DNA of 64,000 nt from UBA1444 sp964601085 (GCA_964601085.1 CAZRLN010000003.1:70647-134646); one strand, 5' to 3'; counted from the first letter of the stretch, positions 43,408 to 52,932 are shown. Translations and numbers: made by a program. The notes: generated by a model from the sequence alone, not told the origin.

Positions 43408-44211
43408 TTGGCCAAGAATAAATGGGCCACACCCAAGGCGGAAATTTCCGCTTCGTTATACTGGTCGTTGGCTGGATTGGCGTTTTTTCTATTATTGGCG
43501 GTTTGGTCGCTTTTGACTTATGGCGGGTGGGTACCGCCGCTGTTTTTGCCGGCGCCGGATGCCATTATCAGCAGCGGTGTGCAGTTGTTTATGGAATTTG
43601 ATTTGATGAAAGATATCGGGGCCAGTGTTTGGCGTGTTACGACCGGATTTTTGGCGGCCGCCGTGATCGGCGTGCCGCTTGGTGTGCTTATGGGCAGTCT
43701 CAAAATCTTTGAAGCGTTTTTTGAGCCGTTTTTGGGATTTATCCGCTATATGCCGGCATCGGCCTTCATTCCTCTGTTTATTCTTTGGTTAGGGATCGGT
43801 GAATCCGAAAAAGTGGCGGTTATCTTCTTCGGCACCTTTTTTCAGCTGACCCTGATGGTGATGGATGTGACAAAAAATGTGTCGCAGGAATTGATCGACA
43901 CATCTTATACATTGGGCGTCTCGAAACGAAGCGTTTTTTGGCGGATTATCCTACCGGCAAGCATGCCGGGCATCATGGATACCCTTCGGATTACTTTTGG
44001 CTGGGCTTGGACCTATCTGGTGGTGGCGGAGATCGTCGCGGCCAGCAGCGGATTGGGGTACATGATCATGCAATCCCAGCGTTTCCTCAAAACCGCGAAT
44101 ATCATCGTCGGAATCATCGTGATCGGTGTAATCGGAATTATCATCGACCTGGCATTCAAATGGCTGTATCGTCGCCTGTTCCCTTGGATGGGCAAAGGAG
44201 GGGCGGTTTGA
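43408..44211 (+). CDS. NitT/TauT-type ABC transporter permease
   Basis: 267 residues, about six membrane helices. It starts LAKNKWATPKAEISASLYW and contains the permease contact loop ASSLYTLGVSKRSVFWRIILPASMPGIMDTLRI-like sequence, reading DTSYTLGVSKRSVFWRIILPA, the EAA motif that docks onto the ATPase. TTG 43408 is selected because GGTGA lies about 6 nt upstream; TTG 43402 is too close. Its TGA overlaps the ATPase start by one base. Confidence 0.88.
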   Translation: MAKNKWATPKAEISASLYWSLAGLAFFLLLAVWSLLTYGGWVPPLFLPAPDAIISSGVQLFMEFDLMKDIGASVWRVTTGFLAAAVIGVPLGVLMGSLKIFEAFFEPFLGFIRYMPASAFIPLFILWLGIGESEKVAVIFFGTFFQLTLMVMDVTKNVSQELIDTSYTLGVSKRSVFWRIILPASMPGIMDTLRITFGWAWTYLVVAEIVAASSGLGYMIMQSQRFLKTANIIVGIIVIGVIGIIIDLAFKWLYRRLFPWMGKGGAV

Positions 44212-45017
44212 TGGAAAAGAAACCGGGTTATAAACTTTGCATCGAAGATGTTTCCAAGGTTTTTCAGGAGAAAGCCGGCACGGTGACTGCCCTGGAAAAT
44301 ACAAGCTTTTGTGTGGAAGAAAGCGAATTCGTCACAATTCTGGGGCCATCCGGCTGTGGAAAGTCGACGATTCTTCGGATTATCGCCGGACTGGAGGAAG
44401 CCTCAAGCGGCCGGGTTCTGCTTGATGGCCGGGAGATCCGGCAGCCCGGCAAGGACCGGGGGATGGTGTTTCAGGCTTATACACTGTTTCCCTGGCTGAC
44501 GGTCGAAGAGAACATCGCCTTCGGGCTGGATGTGGCGGGGCGGCCCAAATCGGACCAGCGGAATGCTGTAAATTTTTACATTGAAAAGATCGGTCTTAAG
44601 GGATTTGAAAAAGCATATCCCCGCAAGCTGTCCGGCGGGATGAAGCAACGGGTGGCGATTGCCCGTGCATTGGCGAACGACCCGGAGGTATTGCTGATGG
44701 ATGAGCCGTTCGGGGCCCTGGATGCGCAGACTCGTTCCGTAATGCAAGAATTGCTGCTGTCGGTGTGGGACGAGTCGCATAAGACGATTCTGTTCGTGAC
44801 GCATGATGTGGAAGAAGCGGTGTTCATCGGCGACACAATTTATGTCATGACGGCGCGGCCCGGACGCATCAAGGCGAAAATCGATGTGAAGCTGCCTACC
44901 AAGCGGACGTATGATATGAAATTGTCGGAAGAATTCTTGGGAATCAAGCGTGATGTTTTGGAATTGATCCGTGAAGAAGCTTGGAAAGCGGCAAATGCAA
45001 ATCTTCCGGAGGGATGA
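44211..45017 (+). CDS. NitT/TauT-type ABC transporter ATPase
   Basis: Powers the importer. 268 residues: Walker A GPSGCGKST, Q-loop MVFQAYTLFPWLTVEENIAFGL, signature KLSGGMKQRVAIARALA, Walker B VLLMDEPFGALDAQTR, H-loop LFVTHDVEEAVFIGD, as in SsuB/TauB/NrtD. ATG 44211 (MEKKPGYK) has AAAGGAGGGG upstream; a much longer frame reaches back into the permease but lacks signals. Ogt follows after 3 nt. Confidence 0.92.
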   Translation: MEKKPGYKLCIEDVSKVFQEKAGTVTALENTSFCVEESEFVTILGPSGCGKSTILRIIAGLEEASSGRVLLDGREIRQPGKDRGMVFQAYTLFPWLTVEENIAFGLDVAGRPKSDQRNAVNFYIEKIGLKGFEKAYPRKLSGGMKQRVAIARALANDPEVLLMDEPFGALDAQTRSVMQELLLSVWDESHKTILFVTHDVEEAVFIGDTIYVMTARPGRIKAKIDVKLPTKRTYDMKLSEEFLGIKRDVLELIREEAWKAANANLPEG

Positions 45018-45020
45018 AGC

Positions 45021-45536
45021 ATGTTAAAGCGATTGGGATTTATGGAAACCCCAAGGGGAATCATGGCGACGCTTTGGACAACCCAGGGACTTTATGAGTT
45101 GACCTTTCCCTGTTCTTCATTTGAAGAAGCAACTGCGCATCTGACAAGCCCTGATGGGGTTGGCGGTGATTTGAACGAGCAGCAGCACGCCTGGACCCGG
45201 TTGCTGTTGTCAGAGCTGAAAGTGTACTTTTCCGGCGAACCGATCACGTTTTCCGTGCCGATCGACTGGCGGGATTATTCCTTATTTCGTCGGAAGGCCT
45301 TGAAATTCACGGCGGCGATTCCGCACGGACAGATTGCGACATATGGCAGAATTGCCGCAGCCATCGGCCATCCAGGCGCGGCGCGGGCGGTTGGCGGCGC
45401 CATGCACGCCAATCGGACGCCCATTGTGGTTCCGTGCCACCGCGTGGTGGGGGCGGATGGAGCTCTTACCGGTTTTGGCGGCGGATTGACGCTTAAGCAG
45501 GAACTGTTGGAACTCGAAAAGAACTATAAAGGTTGA
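45021..45536 (+). CDS. ogt: Methylated-DNA--protein-cysteine methyltransferase
   Basis: Removes methyl groups from O6-methylguanine by suicide transfer to its own Cys. 171 residues: a variable N-terminal domain and the conserved catalytic domain with GRIAAAIGHPGAARAVGGAMHANRTPIVVPCHRVVG (in parts), where PCHRV holds the acceptor Cys, then GFGGGLTLKQELLELE. It begins 3 nt after the ABC ATPase gene with GGAGGG upstream, so it is probably co-transcribed with the transporter, though the functions are unrelated. Confidence 0.93.
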   Translation: MLKRLGFMETPRGIMATLWTTQGLYELTFPCSSFEEATAHLTSPDGVGGDLNEQQHAWTRLLLSELKVYFSGEPITFSVPIDWRDYSLFRRKALKFTAAIPHGQIATYGRIAAAIGHPGAARAVGGAMHANRTPIVVPCHRVVGADGALTGFGGGLTLKQELLELEKNYKG

Positions 45537-45548
45537 AAGGGATAAGGA

Positions 45549-46352
45549 ATGGGCAAGTCGATAAAACTGATTGCAATTGATATGGATGATACCTTGTTGA
45601 ATGATCAGCAACAGGTGACGGAACGCACGCAACGAGCGATTTGCCAGGCGTTGGACCTTGGTGTGCAAGTGGCGATCGCCACAGGTCGGATGTTTCGGTC
45701 GGCGTTGCCTTTTGCGATGGAACTGGGCATTCGGTTGCCACTCATTACCTACAATGGCGCCATGATCCGGGAGCTGGAGTCGGGGAAAACCTTGTTGCAT
45801 CGACCGATTGAACCGGACCTGGCCCGCGAATTGGCGGATTTATTCCACCAACGGGGCTGGTATTTGCAAAAATATGTCGATGATATTTTGTATGTGGCGG
45901 AATTGGATGATAACGCCAGGTTTTATGCCGATTACGCCAGAGTGGAAGCGATTCCCCTGGGACGGGAATTCTTTCAGATGTCGGAGGCGCCAACCAAGAT
46001 GTTGAGCATGGGTGACGCGGCGGAATTGGACGCAATCCGGGCCGAAGTTTCCAGCCGTTATGGCGACCGCTTGTACTTGGCGTCATCGAAAAAACGATAT
46101 CTGGAAATGGTCGATATTCAGGTTAATAAAGGCGAGGCGGTTGCGTTTCTCGCGAAACAGTTGGGAATTGCTAAAGATCAGGTGATGGCGATCGGCGACT
46201 CCATGAACGATGTTGATATGATCGAATTCGCCGGCTGCGGCGTGGCAATGGGGAATGCCCATACTGCGGTGCAGGCGGCGGCTGACTTCATCACAACGGC
46301 GAATACCGCGGACGGAGTGGCGGTAGCGATCGAAAAATTTGTACTCGCCTAA
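45549..46352 (+). CDS. Cof-type HAD-IIB hydrolase (sugar phosphatase-like)
   Basis: 267 residues with all four HAD motifs: IAIDMDDTLLNDQQQ (nucleophile Asp), the Thr/Ser region IATGR, the Lys in a KKRYLEM context, and AIGDSMNDVDMIEFAG. The cap lies between motifs two and three, the Cof C2 type. These act on sugar phosphates, FMN or other small phosphates; the substrate is not known. It follows ogt by 12 nt and precedes acpS by 15 nt. Confidence 0.92.
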   Translation: MGKSIKLIAIDMDDTLLNDQQQVTERTQRAICQALDLGVQVAIATGRMFRSALPFAMELGIRLPLITYNGAMIRELESGKTLLHRPIEPDLARELADLFHQRGWYLQKYVDDILYVAELDDNARFYADYARVEAIPLGREFFQMSEAPTKMLSMGDAAELDAIRAEVSSRYGDRLYLASSKKRYLEMVDIQVNKGEAVAFLAKQLGIAKDQVMAIGDSMNDVDMIEFAGCGVAMGNAHTAVQAAADFITTANTADGVAVAIEKFVLA

Positions 46353-46367
46353 AACGGAGGTGATTCT

Positions 46368-46754
46368 ATGATCATCGGTACCGGGATTGATCTGGTGGAA
46401 ATTCACCGGATGAAAAAGGCTGTCGAGAATCCCCTGTTTGTGCAACGAGTTTTTACGTCGCCTGAACAAGCCTATTGCAACAGCCGGGGCAGGCAGGGCG
46501 CTGCTTCATATGCAGCCCGGTTCGCTGCAAAAGAGGCTGTGATGAAGGCGTTGGGTACAGGGCTGGCTGGCGGCGGAACCTGGCAGGATGTTGAGGTATT
46601 GCCGGATGATCAGGGGAAGCCGGTGATGAAGTTGACGGGACATTTTGCGCAACTGGCGGAGTCGCTTGGAGTCGCGCAAATTTTTGTATCTCTTTCTCAC
46701 GCACAGGAATATGCAGTCGCGCAAGTCTTGCTCGGGAGGGATGAGAAGGAATGA
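46368..46754 (+). CDS. acpS: Holo-[acyl-carrier-protein] synthase
   Basis: Transfers 4'-phosphopantetheine from CoA to ACP. 128 residues starting IIGTGIDLVEIHRM, with the Mg2+ site Asp, and FAAKEAVMKALGTG and the VSLSHAQEYAVA end, all AcpS features. An excellent ribosome site (GGAGGTGAT) precedes the ATG. Its stop overlaps the Nnr start by four bases (ATGA), the common acpS-nnr coupling in Firmicutes. Confidence 0.97.
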   Translation: MIIGTGIDLVEIHRMKKAVENPLFVQRVFTSPEQAYCNSRGRQGAASYAARFAAKEAVMKALGTGLAGGGTWQDVEVLPDDQGKPVMKLTGHFAQLAESLGVAQIFVSLSHAQEYAVAQVLLGRDEKE

Positions 46755-48298
46755 AGATTTCAACTGCCCAGGAAATGCGGGAAATTGACAAAGCAACGAT
46801 TGAGTGGTTTGGCTTGCCGGGTGTGGCCCTGATGGAGAATGCCGGTCGCGCCGTGGCGGAAAAGGCGATTGCTCTGCTTGGCGAACCTCGCGGGAAAATT
46901 GTATTCATTGTATGCGGCGGCGGCAATAATGGCGGTGATGGTTGCGTGGCGGCCCGATGGCTGCATAACTGCGGAGCTCGGGTCAAATTGTTCTTGGCGG
47001 TCGATCGCTCTCTGATCCAGGGGGATGCCCTGATTCATCTGGAATCCGTTTTACGGATGGGGGTGGAATGTTTCGACATTACCGAACCCCGTAGTATGGA
47101 AAAAGCGCGGATCGCGGCCGCTTTCGCCGACCTGGTGATCGATGCGCTTTTGGGAACCGGATTTCACGGAGAGTTGAGCGAACCATACCGGGACAGTATT
47201 GACCTGATTAATGGCGCCGGGAGAAGGGTGCTGTCGGTGGATATTCCATCCGGTGTGGAAGCGGATACCGGAATGGTCCGGGAAAAAGCGGTCAAGGCGG
47301 CTTATACTGTTACTTTCGGTTTGCCCAAAATCGGTCTTTGGCTTTATCCCGGGGCTGATTGCGCGGGGACGATTGAAGTGGCGCCGATTGGCATTCCTGC
47401 AGAGCTGCTGACGGCGGCGACTATCCGTCAGACCCTACTGACTCGTGAATATTGCGCCTCGTTGCTTCCCCGGCGTTCGCCGGATTCTCATAAGGGGAGT
47501 TTCGGCCATGTGCTCGTGATTGGTGGGAGCCGCGGGATGAGCGGCGCGGTTTATCTGGCATCGCAGGGGGCGCTCCGAACCGGCGCGGGCTTGGTGACGG
47601 TCGCGGTACCGGCGGGAATCGGCGCTGTGATGGAAATGAAAACGACGGAAGCAATGACGTTGGAGCTGCCGGAAACACTGGCTGGCGGATTGGGGGCCGA
47701 GGCGGTGAAACTGGCGCACGATTTTTCCGCCAAAACTTCTGTGGTTCTGGCCGGGCCGGGACTGGGGCGCCAGGAAGAGACATTGGAGGCGTTGCGTGAA
47801 CTGGTGGGGATGATGGATCGACCCTTGGTTTTGGACGCCGATGGCTTGTTTGCCTTGGCCGGCCATATTGAATTGTTGGCCGCTTCCGATACTTTGGCGG
47901 TATTGACGCCACATCCGGGCGAAATGGCTAGGCTGACCGGCTTATCCGTGCGGCAGATCCAGTCGGACCGAATTGGAGTCGCAAGGCGTTCGGCCATGGA
48001 ATGGGGTGCGGTTGTGGTCCTGAAAGGGTCTCGTACGGTAGTCGCCTTTCCTGATGGTGAAATCTTTGTCAATCCTACCGGTAATTCCGGTATGGCATCA
48101 GGCGGGATGGGCGATGTGCTGGCGGGCATGATCGCCGCCTTGATTGCTCAGGGTTTGTCGAGTCAGGATGCTGCTGTTTTAGGAGTATATTTGCATGGGT
48201 TGGCTGGCGACGGGGTGGCTGAGGAGCGGCCGGCCGGCATGACGGCAGTGGACTTGGCCGAGAGAATTCCGGCAACAATTCGTTCTCTTATGGTATAA
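46751..48298 (+). CDS. nnr: Bifunctional NAD(P)HX epimerase/dehydratase (Nnr)
   Basis: Repairs hydrated NADH and NADPH. 515 residues: the N-terminal epimerase (NnrE; ALMENAGRAVAEKA, VCGGGNNGGDGCVAARWL, VDIPSGVEADTG) and the C-terminal ribokinase-like dehydratase (NnrD; KGSFGHVLVIGGSRGMSGAVYLAS in parts, VLAGPGLGRQEET, TPHPGEMARLTG, TGNSGMASGGMGDVLAGMI in parts). Starts within acpS. It is followed by a cell-wall amidase gene after 43 bp. Confidence 0.96.
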   Translation: MKISTAQEMREIDKATIEWFGLPGVALMENAGRAVAEKAIALLGEPRGKIVFIVCGGGNNGGDGCVAARWLHNCGARVKLFLAVDRSLIQGDALIHLESVLRMGVECFDITEPRSMEKARIAAAFADLVIDALLGTGFHGELSEPYRDSIDLINGAGRRVLSVDIPSGVEADTGMVREKAVKAAYTVTFGLPKIGLWLYPGADCAGTIEVAPIGIPAELLTAATIRQTLLTREYCASLLPRRSPDSHKGSFGHVLVIGGSRGMSGAVYLASQGALRTGAGLVTVAVPAGIGAVMEMKTTEAMTLELPETLAGGLGAEAVKLAHDFSAKTSVVLAGPGLGRQEETLEALRELVGMMDRPLVLDADGLFALAGHIELLAASDTLAVLTPHPGEMARLTGLSVRQIQSDRIGVARRSAMEWGAVVVLKGSRTVVAFPDGEIFVNPTGNSGMASGGMGDVLAGMIAALIAQGLSSQDAAVLGVYLHGLAGDGVAEERPAGMTAVDLAERIPATIRSLMV

Positions 48299-48341
48299 TG
48301 AAACGTATTTTCATTATTCGGATTTTAGGAGGTGAGACCGG

Positions 48342-49418
48342 TTGCGTTGCCGAACCCGTTTTGGAGTCGCTTTGGTTTGCATATTATGTTTTTTTGCGGT
48401 GCTGGTTTCAGCTGCTTCTGCCGAAGCTGTCGCTAAAATAGTTGGAGTGCGCTGGGGGCGCACGACGGATGCTGTGACAGGTTCCATAAAAGTGCGCATG
48501 GTTTTGGAAACCAGTGAGCCGGTCCAGGTGGATCAATTTATTACGGCTAAACCCAACTGGCGCCTGGTAGTGACTTTACGGGGCGTCAATGTTGACAAAT
48601 TTACCGTGCCGCCGTCGCCGGACACTTCCATAGTGAAAGGCGTGAGTGTGATCCGGTCTACCAAGGACACTGTTCATGCGATCATTGAACTTCCCGGCGA
48701 ATTAAAGGAAGACCAATATAAAGTTTTTACCGTAAAAGCAGATCCGAAAGCCAAGCGGCCCTTTCGGGTGGTTGTTGATATTGAAAAAGCGGTGCCGATT
48801 TCCGGCATCCAATTTTCGGCTGGATTACGCGGCAAGTTGATTGTGCTGGACCCGGGTCATGGGGCATCGGATCCCGGCGCGATAGGACCGCGTGGTTCCT
48901 ATGAAAAGACGCTGAACCTGAATCTTGGACTCAAAGTGAAGACAATTTTGGAACAGGCCGGCGCCAGGGTAGTCATGACGCGACAGACGGATGTGGATCT
49001 GTCGACGCCGGATATGTCTGACCGGGATGAACTTCGGGCGCGCACGATGGTGGCGAATAACCGAAAAGCGGATCTGTTCATCAGCATTCACCACAATTCG
49101 TCGGCGAATTCGGACTTGACCGGCACAACAACCTATTATTACCGCAAATCCTCCTATGATGTCTTATTGGCGCAATGCCTGCAGTCCGCGATGGCGCGCG
49201 GCGGCGGGTTGGATAATATCGGAATACGTACCGCTAACTTCTTTGTTGTCAAGAACACCTGGATGCCGGCGGCCCTGCTGGAGATCGGTTTCATCTCCAA
49301 TCCGCAGGAGGAACAAATTTTGGGTAGTCCTGCCTTTCAACAGAAAATGGCGCTGGCGATCGTAGCCGGAATTGATCAATTCTTTGGTCAGGCTGCGAAA
49401 ATGCGAGGTGAGCAGTAA
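48342..49418 (+). CDS. N-acetylmuramoyl-L-alanine amidase (AMIN + Amidase_3)
   Basis: A zinc amidase that removes peptide stems from peptidoglycan. 358 residues: a signal peptide (VALVCILCFFAVLVSAASA), an AMIN domain that localises it in the wall (about 30-165), and the Amidase_3 domain starting LIVLDPGHGASDPGAIGP, with zinc-site His, catalytic Glu (ALLEIGFISNPQEE) and ISIHHNSSANS. The TTG start at 48342 is fixed by AGGAGGTGA upstream. Its TAA overlaps the GerMN gene start. Confidence 0.94.
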   Translation: MRCRTRFGVALVCILCFFAVLVSAASAEAVAKIVGVRWGRTTDAVTGSIKVRMVLETSEPVQVDQFITAKPNWRLVVTLRGVNVDKFTVPPSPDTSIVKGVSVIRSTKDTVHAIIELPGELKEDQYKVFTVKADPKAKRPFRVVVDIEKAVPISGIQFSAGLRGKLIVLDPGHGASDPGAIGPRGSYEKTLNLNLGLKVKTILEQAGARVVMTRQTDVDLSTPDMSDRDELRARTMVANNRKADLFISIHHNSSANSDLTGTTTYYYRKSSYDVLLAQCLQSAMARGGGLDNIGIRTANFFVVKNTWMPAALLEIGFISNPQEEQILGSPAFQQKMALAIVAGIDQFFGQAAKMRGEQ

Positions 49419-49990
49419 TGAAACAGCGATGGATCTTCGTTCTTGCCATGATCCTTTTTGTGCTAACCATTCTGTCAGGTTGCGCCGCGGATATTGGTGG
49501 CGGCTCCTCGAGCAGCAATTCTTCGGGAACTCCTTCGCAGAAGCCTTTGGACATGCCCAAACCAAACGCGAACGATACCGTTTCTGTCAAAGTATATTTT
49601 GGTACGCATGATGCGAAATTTGTTATGGCGGAAACTCATAAGCTAAAAAATGATGCTTTGCTGATGAAACGGGCGATGGAAACCTTGGTTGCCGGACCGA
49701 AGAGCCCGGAACTGGTGGCGGTTTTGCCAAAAGCCACCCAAGTCAGGAATGTTGCGGTGATCGATAAGACCGCTTATGTGGACTTTTCCCGGGAAATCGC
49801 CAAACGGGGCTTTGCCGGCTCCGCTACGGAGATTTTGGCAGTTGGTGCGATTGTAAATACACTGACGGAATTTTCGGAAGTGGAAAAAGTGCAGATTTTG
49901 GTTGAAGGAAAACGGGTCAGCACGTTATTTGGCCATCTTGATGTTTATGACCCGCTCAGCCGGTCGCCTGGGATCATCAAGGGGAAATAG
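49418..49990 (+). CDS. GerMN-domain lipoprotein
   Basis: 190 residues. A lipoprotein signal ends LTILSGC, then a Ser/Gly/Pro linker and one GerMN domain (VSVKVYFGTHDAKFVMAETHKL, in parts, to LVEGKRVSTLFGHLDV). GerM of B. subtilis has two such domains and acts in sporulation and germination; single-domain lipoproteins next to an amidase are common in Firmicutes. Overlaps the amidase stop (TAATG), so the two probably work together on the wall. It ends before a strong hairpin. Confidence 0.92.
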   Translation: MKQRWIFVLAMILFVLTILSGCAADIGGGSSSSNSSGTPSQKPLDMPKPNANDTVSVKVYFGTHDAKFVMAETHKLKNDALLMKRAMETLVAGPKSPELVAVLPKATQVRNVAVIDKTAYVDFSREIAKRGFAGSATEILAVGAIVNTLTEFSEVEKVQILVEGKRVSTLFGHLDVYDPLSRSPGIIKGK

Positions 49991-50029
49991 ATTTTCTGCA
50001 GTTGACGACTGGATTGACATTAACTTCAA

Positions 50030-50084
50030 ACAAAAGAGAACGGACAGGACGAAGTAAGCGTTTGTCCCGTCCGTTCTCTTTTGT
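50030..50084 (+). terminator. Strong terminator after the GerMN gene
   Basis: ACAAAAGAGAACGGAC pairs with GTCCGTTCTCTTTTGT over 16 bp (the right arm ends at 50084), with additional partial pairing inside and a loop of about 13 nt. Left boundary of the accessory-looking block. Confidence 0.8.
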
Positions 50085-50163
50085 GGATATTTTGCCGGAA
50101 GGTTCGGAAAAGGATGCCTGATTGTCCGGACCCGCCGGTGAAAAGTGAATAGGAGGAATAATG

Positions 50164-51873
50164 ATGAAAATTAGCCGACGAACCTTCCTCAAATCGGGGT
50201 TGTCCGGTGTCGCTCTGGTAGCTTGCGGCACAGTGCCGGCCAAATGGATTCGCCCCGCGAAAGCAGCAGCTGTCGCAAAAAAACTGAGAACAACAGCCGG
50301 TACGGTGATGCCGATTCCGGTGCCGTCCTCCTCGCCAAAACTGCTGCCGACGGATTTGGCGCAATATTCCCGGCATGGATATGGCAAGTGGGAAATCGGC
50401 GAAGGGTTTGCCCCGGAAAAAAGACTGGATTTATTGAAGAAGGGTCAACACAATGACGCGGCGAAACCAGTGGCCGAATTGTTGCGTTTTTTTGCCATTA
50501 CCGACATTCATATTTCCGACAAGGAGACGCCGGCCCAGGCGATATTATATGGGGTGAAGGGCGGCGTTTCGTCCGCCTATTCCGGGGTTATGCTCTATAC
50601 ACCGCATGTTCTGGACGCCGCTATTCAAACGGTGAACGAACTTCACAAAGAAACGCCGATTGATTTTGGCATTTCCCTGGGGGATACCTGCAATAATACG
50701 CAATATAATGAACTGCGATGGTACATCGACGTTATTGACGGAAAAGTCATTCAGCCGAGTTCCGGCTCCCATGCCGGAGCCGACAGCATCGACTTTCAGA
50801 AACCGTTCAAGGCAGCGGGCCTGGACAAGACGATTCCCTGGTATCAAACCCTAGGCAATCATGATCATTTCTTCATCGGGTTTCTGCCGCAGAACGAGTA
50901 TAGCCGGCAAGCCCTCATCGGCAAAAACATCATCAATATGGGCAACGTGTTCGCCGATCCTCGCGGGATGGATAGCCGGGGCTTTTATATGGGCGCGATT
51001 GACGGCGGCACCCCCTATGGCGATGTGATTGGTGTCGGTCCGGAGAAAAACTTTGCAACGCCACCGCAAGTTAGGGCTGCCGATCCGGATCGCCGTTCCC
51101 TGTACCGGCGGGAATGGATGAATGAGTTTTTCAAAACTTCTTCGCGTCCAATGGGGCATGGATTCTCACGCAGCAACATTGACAATGATTTTGCCTGTTA
51201 CAGTTTCGAACCCAAGTCGGATATTCCGATCAAAGTGATTGTTCTTGACAATACCCAGCGGAATGACGACATCAATAATCCCGAATCCCTGGGTTATGGG
51301 CATGCATCGCTGGATCAGGAACGATACGATTGGCTGGTGCGTGAACTGGACTTGGGACAGGCGGAAGGCAAACTGATGATTATTGCAGCGCATATTCCGT
51401 TCGGCGTTGAACCCTGGCCGTCCATGATGGGCTGGAATCCCGCCGCTTTCGTGACGGAAACGCAATTTATCGCCAAACTTCAGGAATATCCCAATCTGAT
51501 TTTGTTTGCAGCGGGCCATCGTCATGGAAATACGGTAACGGCTTTTCCGTCGCCGGATCCAGCCCGCCCGGAACTGGGGTTCTGGCAGGTCGAAACTGCA
51601 TCTTTGCGGGATTTTCCGCAACAGTTGCGCTTATTTGAGATTTTCCGCAACAGTGACGGCACGGTTTCGATCTGCGCGACAAATGTCGACCCCGTTGTCC
51701 AAGAGGGATCTCTTGCGGCAAAATCACGCGCTTATGCCATCGGCGCCCAGCAGATATTTAACAATGCGATGCCGTATCTGCCAACGGGAGCGTATAATGC
51801 GGAGCTTGTAGTCCCTCTGACGGCGGAAATGCAGGCGAAGATCAGGAAAGTCGGCAAGTCGGTCAGTGCGTAA
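50164..51873 (+). CDS. Tat-exported metallophosphoesterase (TIGR03768-like)
   Basis: 569 residues. The N-terminus is a twin-arginine signal (SRRTFLKSGLSGVALVACG), so the folded protein leaves by Tat. Calcineurin-type metal motifs: FFAITDIHISD, SLGDTCNN (where GD begins the second motif), TLGNHDHFF, IIAAHIPFG and AAGHRHGN. Its length and the STRUCTURE of conserved motifs fit the TIGR03768 family, of unknown substrate. ATG 50164 gives 7 nt to AGGAGG (50161 gives 4). It is followed after 28 nt by the outer-membrane barrel gene and then an acid phosphatase. Confidence 0.85.
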   Translation: MKISRRTFLKSGLSGVALVACGTVPAKWIRPAKAAAVAKKLRTTAGTVMPIPVPSSSPKLLPTDLAQYSRHGYGKWEIGEGFAPEKRLDLLKKGQHNDAAKPVAELLRFFAITDIHISDKETPAQAILYGVKGGVSSAYSGVMLYTPHVLDAAIQTVNELHKETPIDFGISLGDTCNNTQYNELRWYIDVIDGKVIQPSSGSHAGADSIDFQKPFKAAGLDKTIPWYQTLGNHDHFFIGFLPQNEYSRQALIGKNIINMGNVFADPRGMDSRGFYMGAIDGGTPYGDVIGVGPEKNFATPPQVRAADPDRRSLYRREWMNEFFKTSSRPMGHGFSRSNIDNDFACYSFEPKSDIPIKVIVLDNTQRNDDINNPESLGYGHASLDQERYDWLVRELDLGQAEGKLMIIAAHIPFGVEPWPSMMGWNPAAFVTETQFIAKLQEYPNLILFAAGHRHGNTVTAFPSPDPARPELGFWQVETASLRDFPQQLRLFEIFRNSDGTVSICATNVDPVVQEGSLAAKSRAYAIGAQQIFNNAMPYLPTGAYNAELVVPLTAEMQAKIRKVGKSVSA

Positions 51874-51901
51874 TGGAAATGAAAAAACGAGGGACTCTTT
51901 T

Positions 51902-52828
51902 ATGAGACGAATACCCGTTCTAGTTCTGGTTCTGGCGTTCTGCCTGAGCCTGGGGCAACATACGGCCCAGGCCACGGAAGGCGGATCCAGTTATTACTTC
52001 CCTGGATCATCCACAACTTTCGGAGTTGCGATTCCTCCAGAACCCGGATTCATGATGGCCGACCAGCTGATATATTTTAACGGAAGCGCCAGCAGGGCCG
52101 TGCTGCGTGGACGTGTGGACATCAATCTGAAGTCCAGTGCTCTATATAACTATGTGTCCGGGTTCTATACCTTCAAGAAACCAGTGTTCGGTGGCCGGTT
52201 GCAGATCGGAACCGCTGCTTCCGTTGGAGGTGTGGATGTCAAAGTAGGCGCAAGTTCCTCTCATCATTCCTTCGGCGCCTCCGAATCCAGCACCAACTTC
52301 GGCGACATGATGACCTCGGCTGCTCTGTACTGGAAGAAAGGCCCTGTTTTCTACAAACTGGTTCAATCGGTTTTTCTGCCTACGGGTGGTTACAGCAAAG
52401 GCCATCTTGCGAATGTTGGCAGGAACTACTGGGCCTTCGATACTTCTCTGGCCATGACCTGGATGAACAAGAAAGGGACTGAAATTTCCGTCATGCCGGG
52501 GATCCTGTTCAACTCGAAAAATCCGGCAACCGACTACAAATCCGGAACTGAGTTTCACGTTGACATCGCAGTGAATCAATTTCTGAAGAAAAACCTGGCC
52601 GTGGGTCTGCACGGCTACTACTACAGTCAATTGTCGGGCGACAGTGGCACCGGGGCGCTGCTTGGACACTTCAAGGGCCAGTCGCTTGGGGTAGGACCGG
52701 CCATGCTATGGGTTCCCAAATCCGGCAAGGGCCATCTGTCCGTGGTTGCCAAGTGGATGCATGACGTTCATGCCAAACACCGCATGCACGGCGATTACGC
52801 ACAGCTGATTGTCGCCTATAAGTTCTGA
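51902..52828 (+). CDS. Outer-membrane beta-barrel protein, SphA/phenol-MetA-like
   Basis: 308 residues. Signal peptide (VLVLVLAFCLSLGQHTAQA), then short amphipathic strands separated by Gly/Ser/Asn turns, ending in AYKF, with a terminal Phe as in outer-membrane barrels. Segments such as YFPGSSTTFGVAIPPEPGFMMADQLIYFNG and VGVDVKVGASSSHH resemble the SphA/MetA-pathway porin-like group (PF13557); identity is by feel, not search. ATG 51902 has GAGGG about 12 nt upstream. Codons are heavier in CTG, TTC and GGC than in most neighbours. It implies a diderm host. Confidence 0.78.
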   Translation: MRRIPVLVLVLAFCLSLGQHTAQATEGGSSYYFPGSSTTFGVAIPPEPGFMMADQLIYFNGSASRAVLRGRVDINLKSSALYNYVSGFYTFKKPVFGGRLQIGTAASVGGVDVKVGASSSHHSFGASESSTNFGDMMTSAALYWKKGPVFYKLVQSVFLPTGGYSKGHLANVGRNYWAFDTSLAMTWMNKKGTEISVMPGILFNSKNPATDYKSGTEFHVDIAVNQFLKKNLAVGLHGYYYSQLSGDSGTGALLGHFKGQSLGVGPAMLWVPKSGKGHLSVVAKWMHDVHAKHRMHGDYAQLIVAYKF

Positions 52829-52853
52829 CAGGTTTATTACAATAAATTGCGCG

Positions 52854-52887
52854 AAAACTCCTCCAGCAAACTGGCGGAGTTTTCCTC
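52854..52887 (+). terminator. Terminator after the barrel gene
   Basis: AAAACTCC and CCAG pair with CTGG and GGAGTTTT, with one mismatch, around CAAA; TTTCCTCTT follows. Confidence 0.72.
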
Positions 52888-52932
52888 TTGGGACATGTAA
52901 TACCACAATAGATAGACTAAGGAGACGAAATA

